This document shows positions 7,843 through 16,571 of a stretch of DNA of 36,407 bases, one piece after another. This DNA is from an uncultured Bacteroidales bacterium. GTDB lineage: Bacteria; Bacteroidota; Bacteroidia; Bacteroidales; Muribaculaceae. Position 1 is the first letter of the stretch, and every line of letters begins with the position of its first letter. A model generated the notes under the pieces. The model saw only the letters and a program-made list of their open reading frames with translations, was not told the origin of the DNA and ran no database searches. Where the stretch lies: contig CADBML010000193.1 of the NCBI GenBank assembly GCA_902795825.1, forward strand, positions 1-36,407, in the 5' to 3' direction. A program made the translations under genes and the position numbers.

Positions 7843-7877
7843 AAACGCGGACGGCCATTGGCTGCCCGCGTTTTCTT
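7843..7877 (+). terminator. Terminator after rpsP
   Basis: AAACGCGGACGGCC (7843-7856) pairs with GGCTGCCCGCGTTT (7860-7873) at 12 of 14 positions across a loop of about three bases, followed by a short T-rich stretch. It lies 18 bp after the rpsP stop. Confidence 0.75.
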
Positions 7878-8005
7878 TGCGCACTCAAAAAACTTTACCG
7901 GAATATTTTCGTCAATTTCTTCCAGCAAAGCGACAGAGCCGACAGACATTTCGCAATTAACCGAAGTCAGCCATTAGGCAGTTTATGGATTAACTAACCT
8001 TTTTT

Positions 8006-8127
8006 GGCGCCTGTTTCACCGTTTTTTCCAGTAAGAATAAAATCCCATGTAGTCCGCAAAGCGTCAAAACATCAGTTGGATGTTATCATCAAAACGTAAA
8101 TGACCGTTTCGGGTTAAAACGATGTTG
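8006..8127 (+). repeat. Dispersed repeat R2, copy 1 (upstream of sppA)
   Basis: This segment matches 13654-13806 in the same order and orientation: a CTGTTTC-CCG-TTTT block, CAAAGCGTCAAAACATC (8057-8073, identical 17 bp) and ATCATCAAAACG (8085-8096, identical 12 bp), then diverged GGGT and GATG pieces. AACATC and GATGTT near 8068-8084 could form a small hairpin. It ends about 180 bp before sppA and about 55 bp before that gene's -33 box. The remaining part of the 482-bp gap holds the rpsP terminator and the sppA promoter. Confidence 0.7.
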
Positions 8128-8181
8128 TTTAAAAAAATCAGGCAGTTTTCCTGTTAATTTTGGTCAAAATTACATTATTTA

Positions 8182-8213
8182 TTTGCTTATTGTAAATATG
8201 TTGATTAAATTTG
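8182..8213 (+). promoter_or_regulatory. sppA promoter
   Basis: TTTG (8182-8185), 20 bp, TAAATTTG (8206-8213) matches the Bacteroides promoter consensus in both boxes. The leader to the ATG at 8307 would be about 85 nt. Confidence 0.75.
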
Positions 8214-8306
8214 CATATTGAATTATTATGGACAGTCGATTCGGGCTTTTGCCCGCGGAATGTGTGCCATTATGATTGCTTGTTTGATAAACATTTTGAT
8301 TGAAAT

Positions 8307-10091
8307 ATGAAGCAATTCTTTATCTCGTTTTTTGCAACTATCGCGGGAATTTGGGCCTCCGCATTGCTTGGCTTTTTTGTGCTTATTTTAGTAATCGGTT
8401 TCTCAATCGCTAATATGTCGATTGGCGAAAACGTTCCCGTTAAAGTTGAGAAGCATTCAGTGCTTTACATGGATCTTGGTTGTACTGTCACCGAGCGCAA
8501 AACCACGCCCAACATTTTGGATGACTTTTACGGCAACAATACCGCCACCATGGGGCTTAACGACATGGTCAAGGCTATACGTGAGTCGGCAAGCGACGAC
8601 CGTGTCGAGGGCATCTATCTCGACTGCAACGGTGTTTATGCCGGCGCGGCTACACTTAAATCAATTCACGACGAGCTAAAGGAATTTAAGAAATCTGGGA
8701 AATGGATTATTGCGTATGGCGATTCCTACAGTCAGAGCGACTATTACCTGTCGAGCCTTGCCGATTCAGTATATCTTAACCCCGTGGGTGCTGTAGATAT
8801 CCACGGAATGGCCGGCATGATAATGTTCTATAAGGACCTCCTCGACAATGTGGGCGTTGATATGGAAGTGTATAAAGTCGGGACCTACAAAAGCGCAGTA
8901 GAACCATTTATTCTAAGCGACATCAGTGAGGCCAACCGTGAACAAGTGACGGCATATATTTCAGCCGTCTGGCATGAAATTTCAGCCGACATCGCTGTCA
9001 ACCGTTCGCTTACCGAAGAGAAAATCAATCAGCTCACCGACAGCATAGTTTCAACCTACGACCAGAAGCGCCTTGTGGGCGAAAAATTGGTTGATCGCCT
9101 ATGCTATCGCCACGAAGTGGAGGATGTCCTCGCTAAATTGACCGGTAAAGACACCCCCGACGATGTTAACTTCGTGCCCGTAGAGGACTATGTCGCCACC
9201 ATCAACGATCACAACTCATCTAAGAACCCGACAATAGCTGTTCTCTATGCGGAGGGTGACACTGTCGATACGGCATCGAGGGGAGTGGGCAGCACTCAGA
9301 TTGCAGGCGATGAGTTTGCGCCTCAAATTCTTGACTTGGCCGAAGATGAAGATATTGATGGCTTGGTGTTGCGCGTCAATTCAGGCGGCGGCAGCGCATT
9401 CGCGTCAGAGCAGATTTGGGAGGCTCTTGAGGTGTTCAAGGCGAGCGGCAAACCGTTCGTCGTATCTATGGGCGACTATGCTGCCTCAGGCGGTTATTAT
9501 ATATCAACGGGTGCAGACGAGATTTATGCCGAACCCACTACAATAACCGGCTCAATTGGCATATTCGGACTCAAACCCACGGTCAGCAAGGCGATGAAGA
9601 AAATCGGAGTCAATGTGGCCACGGTTAGCACAAGTCAGAACAGCATCATTATGAACATCATGCAGCCTTCGACACCCCAGCAGGCAAAAGCGATTCAAGA
9701 GTCGGTCAATAGAGGGTACGAGACTTTCGTTGGCCGTTGCTCTACGGGGCGTAAAATGCCGGTCGATTCCATAAAGGCCATTGCTGAAGGTCGTGTTTGG
9801 GACGCTGTCACAGCAAAAAAAATCGGCCTTGTCGATAAACTCGGTTCACTCGACGACGCAATTAAGGCTGTTGCTAAAAAGCTAAACTGTTCCGATGATA
9901 AATATAATGTTGTTGAATATCCCGACCAAAAATTCGAGTGGTGGGAGCAACTGATGAATATGTCGTCGCAGTACCACGCATCGATATTACAGAAAGAACT
10001 GGGTGAATCGTACAAATACTATTTGGCTATCAGACGTTTCAACAATATAGAAACATTGCAATGCCGTATGCTGCCAGTCGAAATTAAATAG
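8307..10091 (+). CDS. sppA: Signal peptide peptidase SppA, 67-kDa type
   Basis: SppA is a membrane-anchored serine protease that degrades cleaved signal peptides with a Ser/Lys dyad. The 594-residue length fits the long, duplicated type. One N-terminal membrane segment spans about residues 5-34. The Lys of the first half is Lys195 in VGTYKSAVEPF, equivalent to Lys209 of the E. coli enzyme. The nucleophile is Ser363 in RVNSGGGSAFASEQ, followed by MGDYAASGGYYIS and the TGSIGIFG stretch. The usual NSPGGS is NSGGGS here. The start ATG fits a promoter about 95 bp upstream. lpxK follows after 127 bp that contain a shortened R1 repeat. Confidence 0.95.
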   Translation: MKQFFISFFATIAGIWASALLGFFVLILVIGFSIANMSIGENVPVKVEKHSVLYMDLGCTVTERKTTPNILDDFYGNNTATMGLNDMVKAIRESASDDRVEGIYLDCNGVYAGAATLKSIHDELKEFKKSGKWIIAYGDSYSQSDYYLSSLADSVYLNPVGAVDIHGMAGMIMFYKDLLDNVGVDMEVYKVGTYKSAVEPFILSDISEANREQVTAYISAVWHEISADIAVNRSLTEEKINQLTDSIVSTYDQKRLVGEKLVDRLCYRHEVEDVLAKLTGKDTPDDVNFVPVEDYVATINDHNSSKNPTIAVLYAEGDTVDTASRGVGSTQIAGDEFAPQILDLAEDEDIDGLVLRVNSGGGSAFASEQIWEALEVFKASGKPFVVSMGDYAASGGYYISTGADEIYAEPTTITGSIGIFGLKPTVSKAMKKIGVNVATVSTSQNSIIMNIMQPSTPQQAKAIQESVNRGYETFVGRCSTGRKMPVDSIKAIAEGRVWDAVTAKKIGLVDKLGSLDDAIKAVAKKLNCSDDKYNVVEYPDQKFEWWEQLMNMSSQYHASILQKELGESYKYYLAIRRFNNIETLQCRMLPVEIK

Positions 10092-10104
10092 GGGATTTTC
10101 TGTT

Positions 10105-10202
10105 AATTTCACGTTTGAATGGTTTAATAAAGAACAGTAACAACAATTAATTTTAACAACATCCTCTCTGGATTTTCGAAAGGCAATTAATAGAAATTCC
10201 CA
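10105..10202 (+). repeat. Repeat R1, copy C (internally deleted, upstream of lpxK)
   Basis: The head (TTTCACGTTTGAA, AACAGTAACAACAA) and the end of the element (ATCCTCTCTG, CGAAAGGCAATTAATAG, AAATTCCC) are present, but most of the palindromic core is missing. The element ends 16 bp before the lpxK ATG and fills almost the whole sppA-lpxK gap. It supports the idea that head and tail are retained when the core is lost. Confidence 0.75.
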
Positions 10203-10218
10203 TAAGAGTTTCCCCATA

Positions 10219-11307
10219 ATGGCAAAACGAAACAAATTTATTGCGCTTTTCCTTCTGCTTCCCATTTCAAAAATTTATGGGTTTGTGGTGGCTGTGCGCA
10301 ATAAATTGTTCGACTGGAAATTTTTCAAGCAGGAAACCTTTGATATCCCGCTTGTGTCGGTGGGCAATCTTGCCGTCGGCGGCACGGGCAAAACGCCTCA
10401 TGTGGAGTATATTGTCAACGCTTTCCGCGCACGTTATAACATAGCCGTTCTCTCGCGTGGCTATAAGCGTCACACAAAGGGATTTGTCCTCGCTACCATG
10501 AAATCGGCTCCGACGGACATTGGCGACGAACCCTATCAAATGTTCCATAAGTTTGGCGGCAATGTGAAGGTGGCTGTGTGTGAGAAGCGCAAGGAGGGCA
10601 TTGAGCGACTCCGCGAAATTGATCCGACGATAAACCTTATCGTGCTCGATGACGCGTTTCAGCATCGTTACGTGAAGCCTAAAGTGTCGATACTGCTCAC
10701 AGAATACAATCGTCCTATATACGATGACTATATGTTGCCTCTCGGCCGATTACGTGAGTCGGCAAGTGCGGTGTCGCGTGCAGAAATGGTTATCGTAACA
10801 AAATGCCCGGCTGAGATGGCTCCTCTGAAATTCCGCCTGTTTAAGAAGGGATTGAATCTGTATCCATATCAGCAACTTTATTTCTCTGAATATGCCTACG
10901 AGCCTATTCAACCCGTGTTTCCTGAGAATGTGTCGGGCATGCCCAATCTTCAAGAGCTGACTTCCGGAGATTCGCTGATGGCTCTTTGTGGAATCGCCAA
11001 CCCACGCACATTCAACCGCTATGTTAAATCGTACGGCACCAAAGTGAAGAGCCTGCATTTCCCTGACCATCACGTTTACACCCGCGAGGACTTTGACCTG
11101 ATAGAGGAGCGATTCGCCAAGTTGGCTGGCCGGAAATATATAATAACAAGCGAAAAGGATGCTGTCCGCCTTGCAAGTTCGCCATATTTTCCGCATAAAC
11201 TCAAACCATTTATTTTCTATGTGCCCATCACGGTGAAATTTAAAGATTACGAGACCGGCGATTTCGACAATAATCTTGAAAAATTGATTAAGGAAGTTCC
11301 GCTTTGA
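10219..11307 (+). CDS. lpxK: Tetraacyldisaccharide 4'-kinase
   Basis: LpxK phosphorylates the 4' position of the lipid A disaccharide precursor at the inner face of the cytoplasmic membrane, using ATP. The 362-residue protein has an N-terminal hydrophobic stretch (about 8-26), a Walker A motif in VGNLAVGGTGKTPHVE (48-63, GGTGKT at 54-59), and the family signatures LSRGYKR, DIGDEPYQM and DDAFQHR. PLGRLRES is also conserved. The presence of lpxK implies lipid A with a 4'-phosphate intermediate. It sits downstream of sppA in the same direction and is followed by thiL after 68 bp. Confidence 0.95.
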   Translation: MAKRNKFIALFLLLPISKIYGFVVAVRNKLFDWKFFKQETFDIPLVSVGNLAVGGTGKTPHVEYIVNAFRARYNIAVLSRGYKRHTKGFVLATMKSAPTDIGDEPYQMFHKFGGNVKVAVCEKRKEGIERLREIDPTINLIVLDDAFQHRYVKPKVSILLTEYNRPIYDDYMLPLGRLRESASAVSRAEMVIVTKCPAEMAPLKFRLFKKGLNLYPYQQLYFSEYAYEPIQPVFPENVSGMPNLQELTSGDSLMALCGIANPRTFNRYVKSYGTKVKSLHFPDHHVYTREDFDLIEERFAKLAGRKYIITSEKDAVRLASSPYFPHKLKPFIFYVPITVKFKDYETGDFDNNLEKLIKEVPL

Positions 11308-11375
11308 CACATAATCGGCGGCTCCGCTTTGAGTGGGGCGATACGCTTCCGTTTATAACAACCTATACATCCGCA

Positions 11376-12404
11376 ATGCAAGAAACAGAAATTTCCTCTT
11401 TGGGCGAGTTTGGATTAATCGATCGCCTTACTTCTGATTTGACTAATTCCAATCCCACGACCAAGAAAGGCGTCGGTGACGACGCCGCGGTTATTTCGCT
11501 AGACGATAAAACCGCTATGCTAGTGACAACCGACATGCTTGTTGAGGGCGTGCATTTTGATTTGACTTATGTGCCATTGAAGCATCTAGGCTACAAGTCG
11601 GCAGTCGTTAACTTTTCCGATATATTCGCCATGAATGGACGTCCTGAGCAAATCGTCGTGTCGCTGGGAATTTCCTCCCGTTTCACAGTCGAACATATTT
11701 CGGAGTTGTACTCGGGAATAAAACTCGCATGCCAAATCTATGGAGTTGACCTCGTCGGCGGCGACACGACCGCCTCACATTCAGGCCTTGTTATATCCGT
11801 AACTTGCGTGGGGCGGGCGGCAGTTGACGACATAATCTATCGTAGCGGCGCCGGAGATTCCGACCTTTTATGTGTGAGTGGCGACCTTGGTGCGGCTTAT
11901 ATGGGCCTTCAATTGCTCGAACGGGAGAAATTGGCTTCTCAAGGGCGCCCCGACTTCATACCTCAATTTGACGGGAAAGAATATATCGTTGAACGTCAAC
12001 TAAAGCCGGAAGCGCGAGCCGACATTGTCAGGATCCTGTCAGAAAACGGGGTGCGCCCAACGGCCATGATTGATGTCTCTGATGGCTTATCCTCCGAATT
12101 GCTTCACATCTGCACTCAGTCGCACTGCGGTTGTCGCATTTACGAGGACAAGATACCGATTGACTATCAAACAGCCATTATGGCCGAGGAGTTGAATATG
12201 AACCTTGTGACGGCGGCTCTCAATGGGGGTGAAGACTATGAGCTTCTTTTTACCGTGCCTCTCTCCGACCATGATAAGGTGAAGAATATAAAAGGTATCG
12301 CGGTCATAGGCCACACGACGAAAGAGTCGTTGGGATGTGCGATGATCACTCGCGATAATACGGAAATTCCCATCCGTGCCCAGGGCTGGAACCACCTTGC
12401 TTAG
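11376..12404 (+). CDS. thiL: Thiamine-monophosphate kinase
   Basis: ThiL phosphorylates thiamine monophosphate to the active cofactor thiamine diphosphate with ATP. The chosen ATG at 11376 gives MQETEISSLGEFGLIDRL, the usual N terminus, and 342 residues; an in-frame TTG at 11304 would add an unrelated 24 residues and overlap lpxK. Family motifs include GVGDDAAVI (32-40), TTDMLVEGVHF, LVGGDTT, VSGDLGAAYMG, MIDVSDGLSSEL and LNGGEDYELLF. It is probably the last gene of an sppA-lpxK-thiL unit, with a bidirectional terminator 54 bp downstream. Confidence 0.95.
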   Translation: MQETEISSLGEFGLIDRLTSDLTNSNPTTKKGVGDDAAVISLDDKTAMLVTTDMLVEGVHFDLTYVPLKHLGYKSAVVNFSDIFAMNGRPEQIVVSLGISSRFTVEHISELYSGIKLACQIYGVDLVGGDTTASHSGLVISVTCVGRAAVDDIIYRSGAGDSDLLCVSGDLGAAYMGLQLLEREKLASQGRPDFIPQFDGKEYIVERQLKPEARADIVRILSENGVRPTAMIDVSDGLSSELLHICTQSHCGCRIYEDKIPIDYQTAIMAEELNMNLVTAALNGGEDYELLFTVPLSDHDKVKNIKGIAVIGHTTKESLGCAMITRDNTEIPIRAQGWNHLA

Positions 12405-12457
12405 CCGTGGTGGCCACTTCTCCTAACACGGACTGAGAATAACCCAGGCTTAACAGC

Positions 12458-12482
12458 AAAAGCGGCCGATAAGCCGCTTTTG
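12458..12482. terminator. Bidirectional terminator between thiL and prs
   Basis: AAAAGCGGC (12458-12466) and GCCGCTTTT (12473-12481) form a perfect 9-bp stem with loop CGATAA. Both strands end with a T run, so it can serve the converging thiL and prs genes. Confidence 0.85.
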
Positions 12483-12522
12483 TCGATTGTATGGGGATGA
12501 GTCTTCTGATTCGGACTGGCCT

Positions 12523-13476
12523 CTATTTGATGACATAGTGTTCGGAAATAGACTCGTTAGAGTGTACCGACAGAATTGTGCGGGCAAACATGGGCGCTAC
12601 ATTAAGCACCTTCACCTTGTCGCAATCGCGATTGTAGGGGATGCTATTAGTGAATATGATTTCAGTGATACGGCTGTTTTGAATGCGCTCGGTGGCCGGG
12701 TCGCTCATAATGGCGTGGGAACAGACCGCACGCACTGATTTTGCGCCATGTTCCATCATTAAGTCGGCAGCCTTTGTGATTGTGCCGGCAGTATCGACCA
12801 TATCGTCGAGAAGGATGACGTTTTTCCCTTCTACTTCACCAATCACCACCATTTTTTCGACCACGTTGGCTTTTGCCCTTTGTTTGTGACAGAGAATAAG
12901 GGGCGCGTTGAAATATTTCGCGAGCTTATTGGCGCGCTTGGCGCCGCCGACATCAGGGGTGGCCACCACGAGATCCTTTAGCTTGAGCGACTCAAGATAT
13001 GGCACGAAAGTGGTGGACGCGTAAAGGTGGTCGAGCGGAATATTAAAGAATCCCTGAATTTGATCAGCGTGAAGGTCCATCGTAATCACGCGGTTTGCGC
13101 CTGCGGCAGTGATAAGGTCGGCCACTAATTTTGCGGCAATCGACACGCGCGGCTTGTCCTTTCTATCCTGACGCGCCCAACCGAAGTAGGGAATGACAGC
13201 GATAACAGACTTCGCCGAAGCGCGCTTAGCCGCATCAATCATTAAGAGCAGTTCCATGAGATTGTCAGAGTTGGGAAATGTGGACTGCACGAGGTAAACT
13301 TCACATCCACGAATCGACTCTTCGTAGGAAACTTCAAATTCGCCATCAGCGAAATGGTCAACTTTCATTTTCCCAAGATCAATTTCGTGATTAAAATCTT
13401 CACGCAGCGATTTGCAGACAGCCTCGCCAAAATATAACGACTTTGTCCCTGCGAAAACTTTCAATTTAGATGACAT
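12523..13476 (-). CDS. prs: Ribose-phosphate pyrophosphokinase
   Basis: Prs makes phosphoribosyl pyrophosphate from ribose 5-phosphate and ATP, feeding purine, pyrimidine, histidine and tryptophan synthesis. The start at 13476 (MSSKLKVFAG) gives 317 residues, near the family norm; an ATG at 13503 would add nine residues. Motifs: the ATP-binding FADGEFEV, VIPYFGWARQDRKDKPR, VITMDLHADQIQGFF (divalent metal/PRPP binding), VATPDVGGAKRA, and the PRPP loop VILLDDMVDTAGTI. The gene has its own promoter and converges with thiL. Confidence 0.96.
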   Translation of the reverse strand: MSSKLKVFAGTKSLYFGEAVCKSLREDFNHEIDLGKMKVDHFADGEFEVSYEESIRGCEVYLVQSTFPNSDNLMELLLMIDAAKRASAKSVIAVIPYFGWARQDRKDKPRVSIAAKLVADLITAAGANRVITMDLHADQIQGFFNIPLDHLYASTTFVPYLESLKLKDLVVATPDVGGAKRANKLAKYFNAPLILCHKQRAKANVVEKMVVIGEVEGKNVILLDDMVDTAGTITKAADLMMEHGAKSVRAVCSHAIMSDPATERIQNSRITEIIFTNSIPYNRDCDKVKVLNVAPMFARTILSVHSNESISEHYVIK

Positions 13477-13531
13477 AGCTTTTAGAGATGGAATCAGTGA
13501 CATTAAAAGAAAAGAGGGAATAATCCCACCA

Positions 13532-13563
13532 CAAAATTACGATTTTCGTTGGGAACAAGCAAA
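13532..13563 (-). promoter_or_regulatory. prs promoter
   Basis: On the minus strand TTTG (13563-13560), 20 bp, TAATTTTG (13539-13532) match the Bacteroides consensus in full. The leader would be about 20-50 nt depending on the start codon. Confidence 0.8.
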
Positions 13564-13653
13564 TTTAATTGGGGCAAATTGATGGGAAAAATCATCGTTT
13601 CCATTTTCGTTATCATTTTGCCTTAATGTTATGCCGTGAGAATCTCCGTTCTT

Positions 13654-13806
13654 TGGCTTCTGTTTCGCCGCTTTTCGATTGCAATTGAACCGTTTAGCTC
13701 TCAAAGCGTCAAAACATCCGCCAGGGTGCTTCCCTTGAAATCCACTTCAAAAATAGAATCGCAATCATCAAAACGAGAATGACAGATTTGGGTGAACAAA
13801 TGATGA
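13654..13806 (+). repeat. Dispersed repeat R2, copy 2 (upstream of gyrA)
   Basis: It shares CTGTTTCGCCG-TTTT, CAAAGCGTCAAAACATC (13702-13718) and ATCATCAAAACG (13764-13775) with the copy upstream of sppA, in the same order. The distance from the end of the repeat to the start codon is about 174 bp here and 180 bp at sppA. It is about 30 bp longer than copy 1, the difference lying mostly between the two identical blocks. The rest of the 475-bp prs-gyrA gap holds the two promoters and AT-rich DNA. Confidence 0.7.
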
Positions 13807-13896
13807 AATAATAGTCGCATTGAAAACATAAAAAAACATATGTTATTTGGCGTTTTTTTTGTGATAAAAAAAGTGGTATATATCGGAAAAAATTAG

Positions 13897-13904
13897 TAAT
13901 TTTG
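13897..13904 (+). promoter_or_regulatory. -7 element of the gyrA promoter
   Basis: TAATTTTG matches TAnnTTTG exactly, 75 bp before the gyrA ATG. No clear TTTG lies at the -33 position. Confidence 0.55.
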
Positions 13905-13979
13905 TAAGAAAAAGGGTCGGTTATGGCATTCAGTGCTTAATCGACTGAACCAAAGCAATATAACGTATAAAACAAATAA

Positions 13980-16544
13980 ATGTCAGATCAAGATCGAATT
14001 TTAAGAGTGGACATTGAGAACGAGATGAAGTCGGACTATATCGATTATTCCATGTCGGTGATAGTGGCTCGCGCTCTTCCTGATGTCCGTGACGGCTTGA
14101 AGCCGGTTCATCGTCGCGTGTTGTTCGGAATGAACGAAATGGGCAATACGTCGGACAAACCCCACAAGAAATCAGCCAACTGTGTGGGAGAGGTGATGGG
14201 TAAGTATCACCCTCATGGCGATTCATCAATCTACGGCACAGTTGTGCGAATGGCTCAAAACTGGGCCATGCGCTACACCCTCGTTGACGGCCATGGCAAC
14301 TTCGGCTCAATTGACGGCGACGGCCCTGCCGCCATGCGTTACACCGAGGTTCGTCTGCGCCAAATCGGAGAGGAGATGCTTAGCGACATCGATTCCGACA
14401 CGGTGGATTTCGTGCCCAACTACGACAATCAACGTCGTGAACCCGTTGTGCTTCCTACCCGCATTCCCAATTTGCTCATCAACGGGGCTTCGGGCATCGC
14501 CGTGGGCATGGCCACAAATATGCCCACCCACAACCTTACCGAATCGATTAACGCTTGCGTTGCCATAATCGACAACCCCGACATCACAATTCCGGAGTTG
14601 ATGCATTACATCACAGCTCCTGACTTCCCGACTGGTGGCATCATTTACGGCTACGACGGAGTGAGGGAGGCTTTCGAAACAGGCCGCGGCCGCATTGTGA
14701 TCCGCGCCCGCGCCGAAATCGAAACACACGATAACCATGACGAAATAATCGTCAAAGAGATTCCTTATGGAGTGAATAAGGCAGAGCTTATCAAGCAAAT
14801 TGCTCAGCTTGCCATCGACAAGAAAGTTGATAGCATTGCCGATGTCAACGACGAAAGCGACTATACGGGAATGCGTATTGTGGTCAAGGTAAAGGCCGGT
14901 GAGAACGCAAATGTGCTTCTCAATAAGCTCTATAAGATGACTCAACTTCAGTCGTCGTTCAGTGTGAACAATGTGGCGCTTGTCAAAGGCCGTCCCCGCA
15001 CACTCAACCTTAAGGAGATTCTTAACGCCTTTGTGGAGCATCGGCACGAGGTGGTTCTCCGGCGCACCAGATTCGAACTTGGAAAAGCGGAAGAACGCGC
15101 CCACATTCTTCAGGGATTGATTGTAGCAGTTCAGAATATCGACGAGGTTATCGAAATAATACGCAGTTCCTCATCTACCGATGACGCTAAGATTCGTCTT
15201 GGCGAGCGTTTCAACCTTGACGACATTCAGACCCAAGCAATCGTTGACATGCGACTGAAGCAACTCACTCAACTTGAGATTGATAAGTTGCAACAAAACT
15301 ATGACGAGATTATGGAGCTTATCCGCCATCTCAACGAAATCCTTGACAATCCTGAGGTGTGCTGGTCGCTTATTAAGGATGAACTTATCGAAATCCGCGA
15401 CAAATATGGCGACGAGCGCCGCACGTCGATTGACTACACAGCCGGCAATTTCAATGCCGACGACTTCTATGCCAACGATGAGATGGTAATCACAATCTCA
15501 AACCTCGGTTACATAAAGCGCACTGCCTTGCAGGAATACCGCACACAAAACCGCGGCGGGGTCGGCTCGAAAGGAAGCGACACTCGCGATGAAGACTTCA
15601 TCAAGCATGTGTTCACAGCAACGAACCATAATTATATGATGTTCTTCACACAACGTGGCAAATGCTATTGGATGAAGGTGTACGACATTCCCGAGGGAGC
15701 AAAGAACACAAAAGGACGCGCCATCCAGAACCTTCTCGACATTGACAAAGATGACTCCGTGAAGGCTTTCATTGCTTTACGTGATTTAAAGAACGAATTT
15801 GTGGATAACTACAACTTTGTGTTCTGCACTAAGAAGGGCTTCATCAAGAAAACCTCACTCAAAGAATATATCCGTTACGACCGCAATCAGGAAATCTACA
15901 CCAAACCAAAGACTAATGGATTGTCGTCAATCGTTATCCGTGATGATGACGAGCTTCTTCAAGTGGAACTTACCGACGGCAACTATAGTGTGCTCCTTGC
16001 CAATCGCAACGGACGCGCCGTGTGGTTCAACGAAGCGCAAGTGCGTAATATGGGGCGCAACTCCATGGGCGTAATCGGTATGCGACTTGACAACGATGAT
16101 GATGCGATTGTGGGTATGATTTGTGTGCCGACCGACACAACCGACGACATCATGGTCATTTCCGAAAACGGATATGGCAAGCGTTCCAAACTCGAGGACT
16201 ATCGCATGACCAACCGTGGCACTAAAGGCGTGAAGACGCTCAATATCACTGATAAAACGGGCTATCTCATCGCCTTCAAGAATGTTAACGACAACAACGA
16301 CTTGATTGTCATCAATAAGTCGGGAATCACTCTGAGGGTTAAGGTCGCCGACTTCCGAGTCATGGGTCGAGCTACTCAGGGCGTCAAGGCAATTAATCTT
16401 GAGAAACGCAACGACGTGATAGCGTCGATTTGCCGTGTCGATTCCTCGTCGGATGACGAAGAGACCGAAGCCAACGATGCTGATGCTCCTACGAACGACG
16501 GCGAAGAATTAAACCAGTTGCCGGAAAATGAATCTAACGAATAA
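13980..16544 (+). CDS. gyrA: DNA gyrase subunit A
   Basis: GyrA is the breakage-reunion subunit of gyrase, which introduces negative supercoils together with GyrB. The 854-residue protein has the winged-helix/tower core with [11 protein letters not shown] (38-48), the quinolone-region motif [16 protein letters not shown] (76-91) and the catalytic Tyr121 in AAMRYTE. The C-terminal beta-pinwheel runs from about residue 500, with the GyrA-box-like stretch of [10 protein letters not shown]. The tail is acidic (about 830-854). Residue 82 is Ser (the common resistance site) and residue 86, equivalent to E. coli Asp87, is Gly. A TPR gene follows after 27 bp, probably on the same transcript. Confidence 0.98.
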   Translation: MSDQDRILRVDIENEMKSDYIDYSMSVIVARALPDVRDGLKPVHRRVLFGMNEMGNTSDKPHKKSANCVGEVMGKYHPHGDSSIYGTVVRMAQNWAMRYTLVDGHGNFGSIDGDGPAAMRYTEVRLRQIGEEMLSDIDSDTVDFVPNYDNQRREPVVLPTRIPNLLINGASGIAVGMATNMPTHNLTESINACVAIIDNPDITIPELMHYITAPDFPTGGIIYGYDGVREAFETGRGRIVIRARAEIETHDNHDEIIVKEIPYGVNKAELIKQIAQLAIDKKVDSIADVNDESDYTGMRIVVKVKAGENANVLLNKLYKMTQLQSSFSVNNVALVKGRPRTLNLKEILNAFVEHRHEVVLRRTRFELGKAEERAHILQGLIVAVQNIDEVIEIIRSSSSTDDAKIRLGERFNLDDIQTQAIVDMRLKQLTQLEIDKLQQNYDEIMELIRHLNEILDNPEVCWSLIKDELIEIRDKYGDERRTSIDYTAGNFNADDFYANDEMVITISNLGYIKRTALQEYRTQNRGGVGSKGSDTRDEDFIKHVFTATNHNYMMFFTQRGKCYWMKVYDIPEGAKNTKGRAIQNLLDIDKDDSVKAFIALRDLKNEFVDNYNFVFCTKKGFIKKTSLKEYIRYDRNQEIYTKPKTNGLSSIVIRDDDELLQVELTDGNYSVLLANRNGRAVWFNEAQVRNMGRNSMGVIGMRLDNDDDAIVGMICVPTDTTDDIMVISENGYGKRSKLEDYRMTNRGTKGVKTLNITDKTGYLIAFKNVNDNNDLIVINKSGITLRVKVADFRVMGRATQGVKAINLEKRNDVIASICRVDSSSDDEETEANDADAPTNDGEELNQLPENESNE

Positions 16545-16571
16545 AATTATAACATTTAATAAATTACGACA

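Noticed and set aside
7306-7884. Minus-strand frame of 192 codons opposite rpsP, and an overlapping one at 7479-7949
   Set aside because: It is a mirror of the biased Lys/Ala/Glu codons of rpsP; composition is Phe/Ser/Leu-rich, with no known domain.
11304-11375. TTG start for thiL overlapping lpxK
   Set aside because: Adds 24 residues without family similarity; ATG at 11376 gives the standard N terminus.
14307-15104. Minus-strand frame of 265 codons opposite gyrA
   Set aside because: gyrA is certain on the other strand; the antisense frame follows from its codon use.
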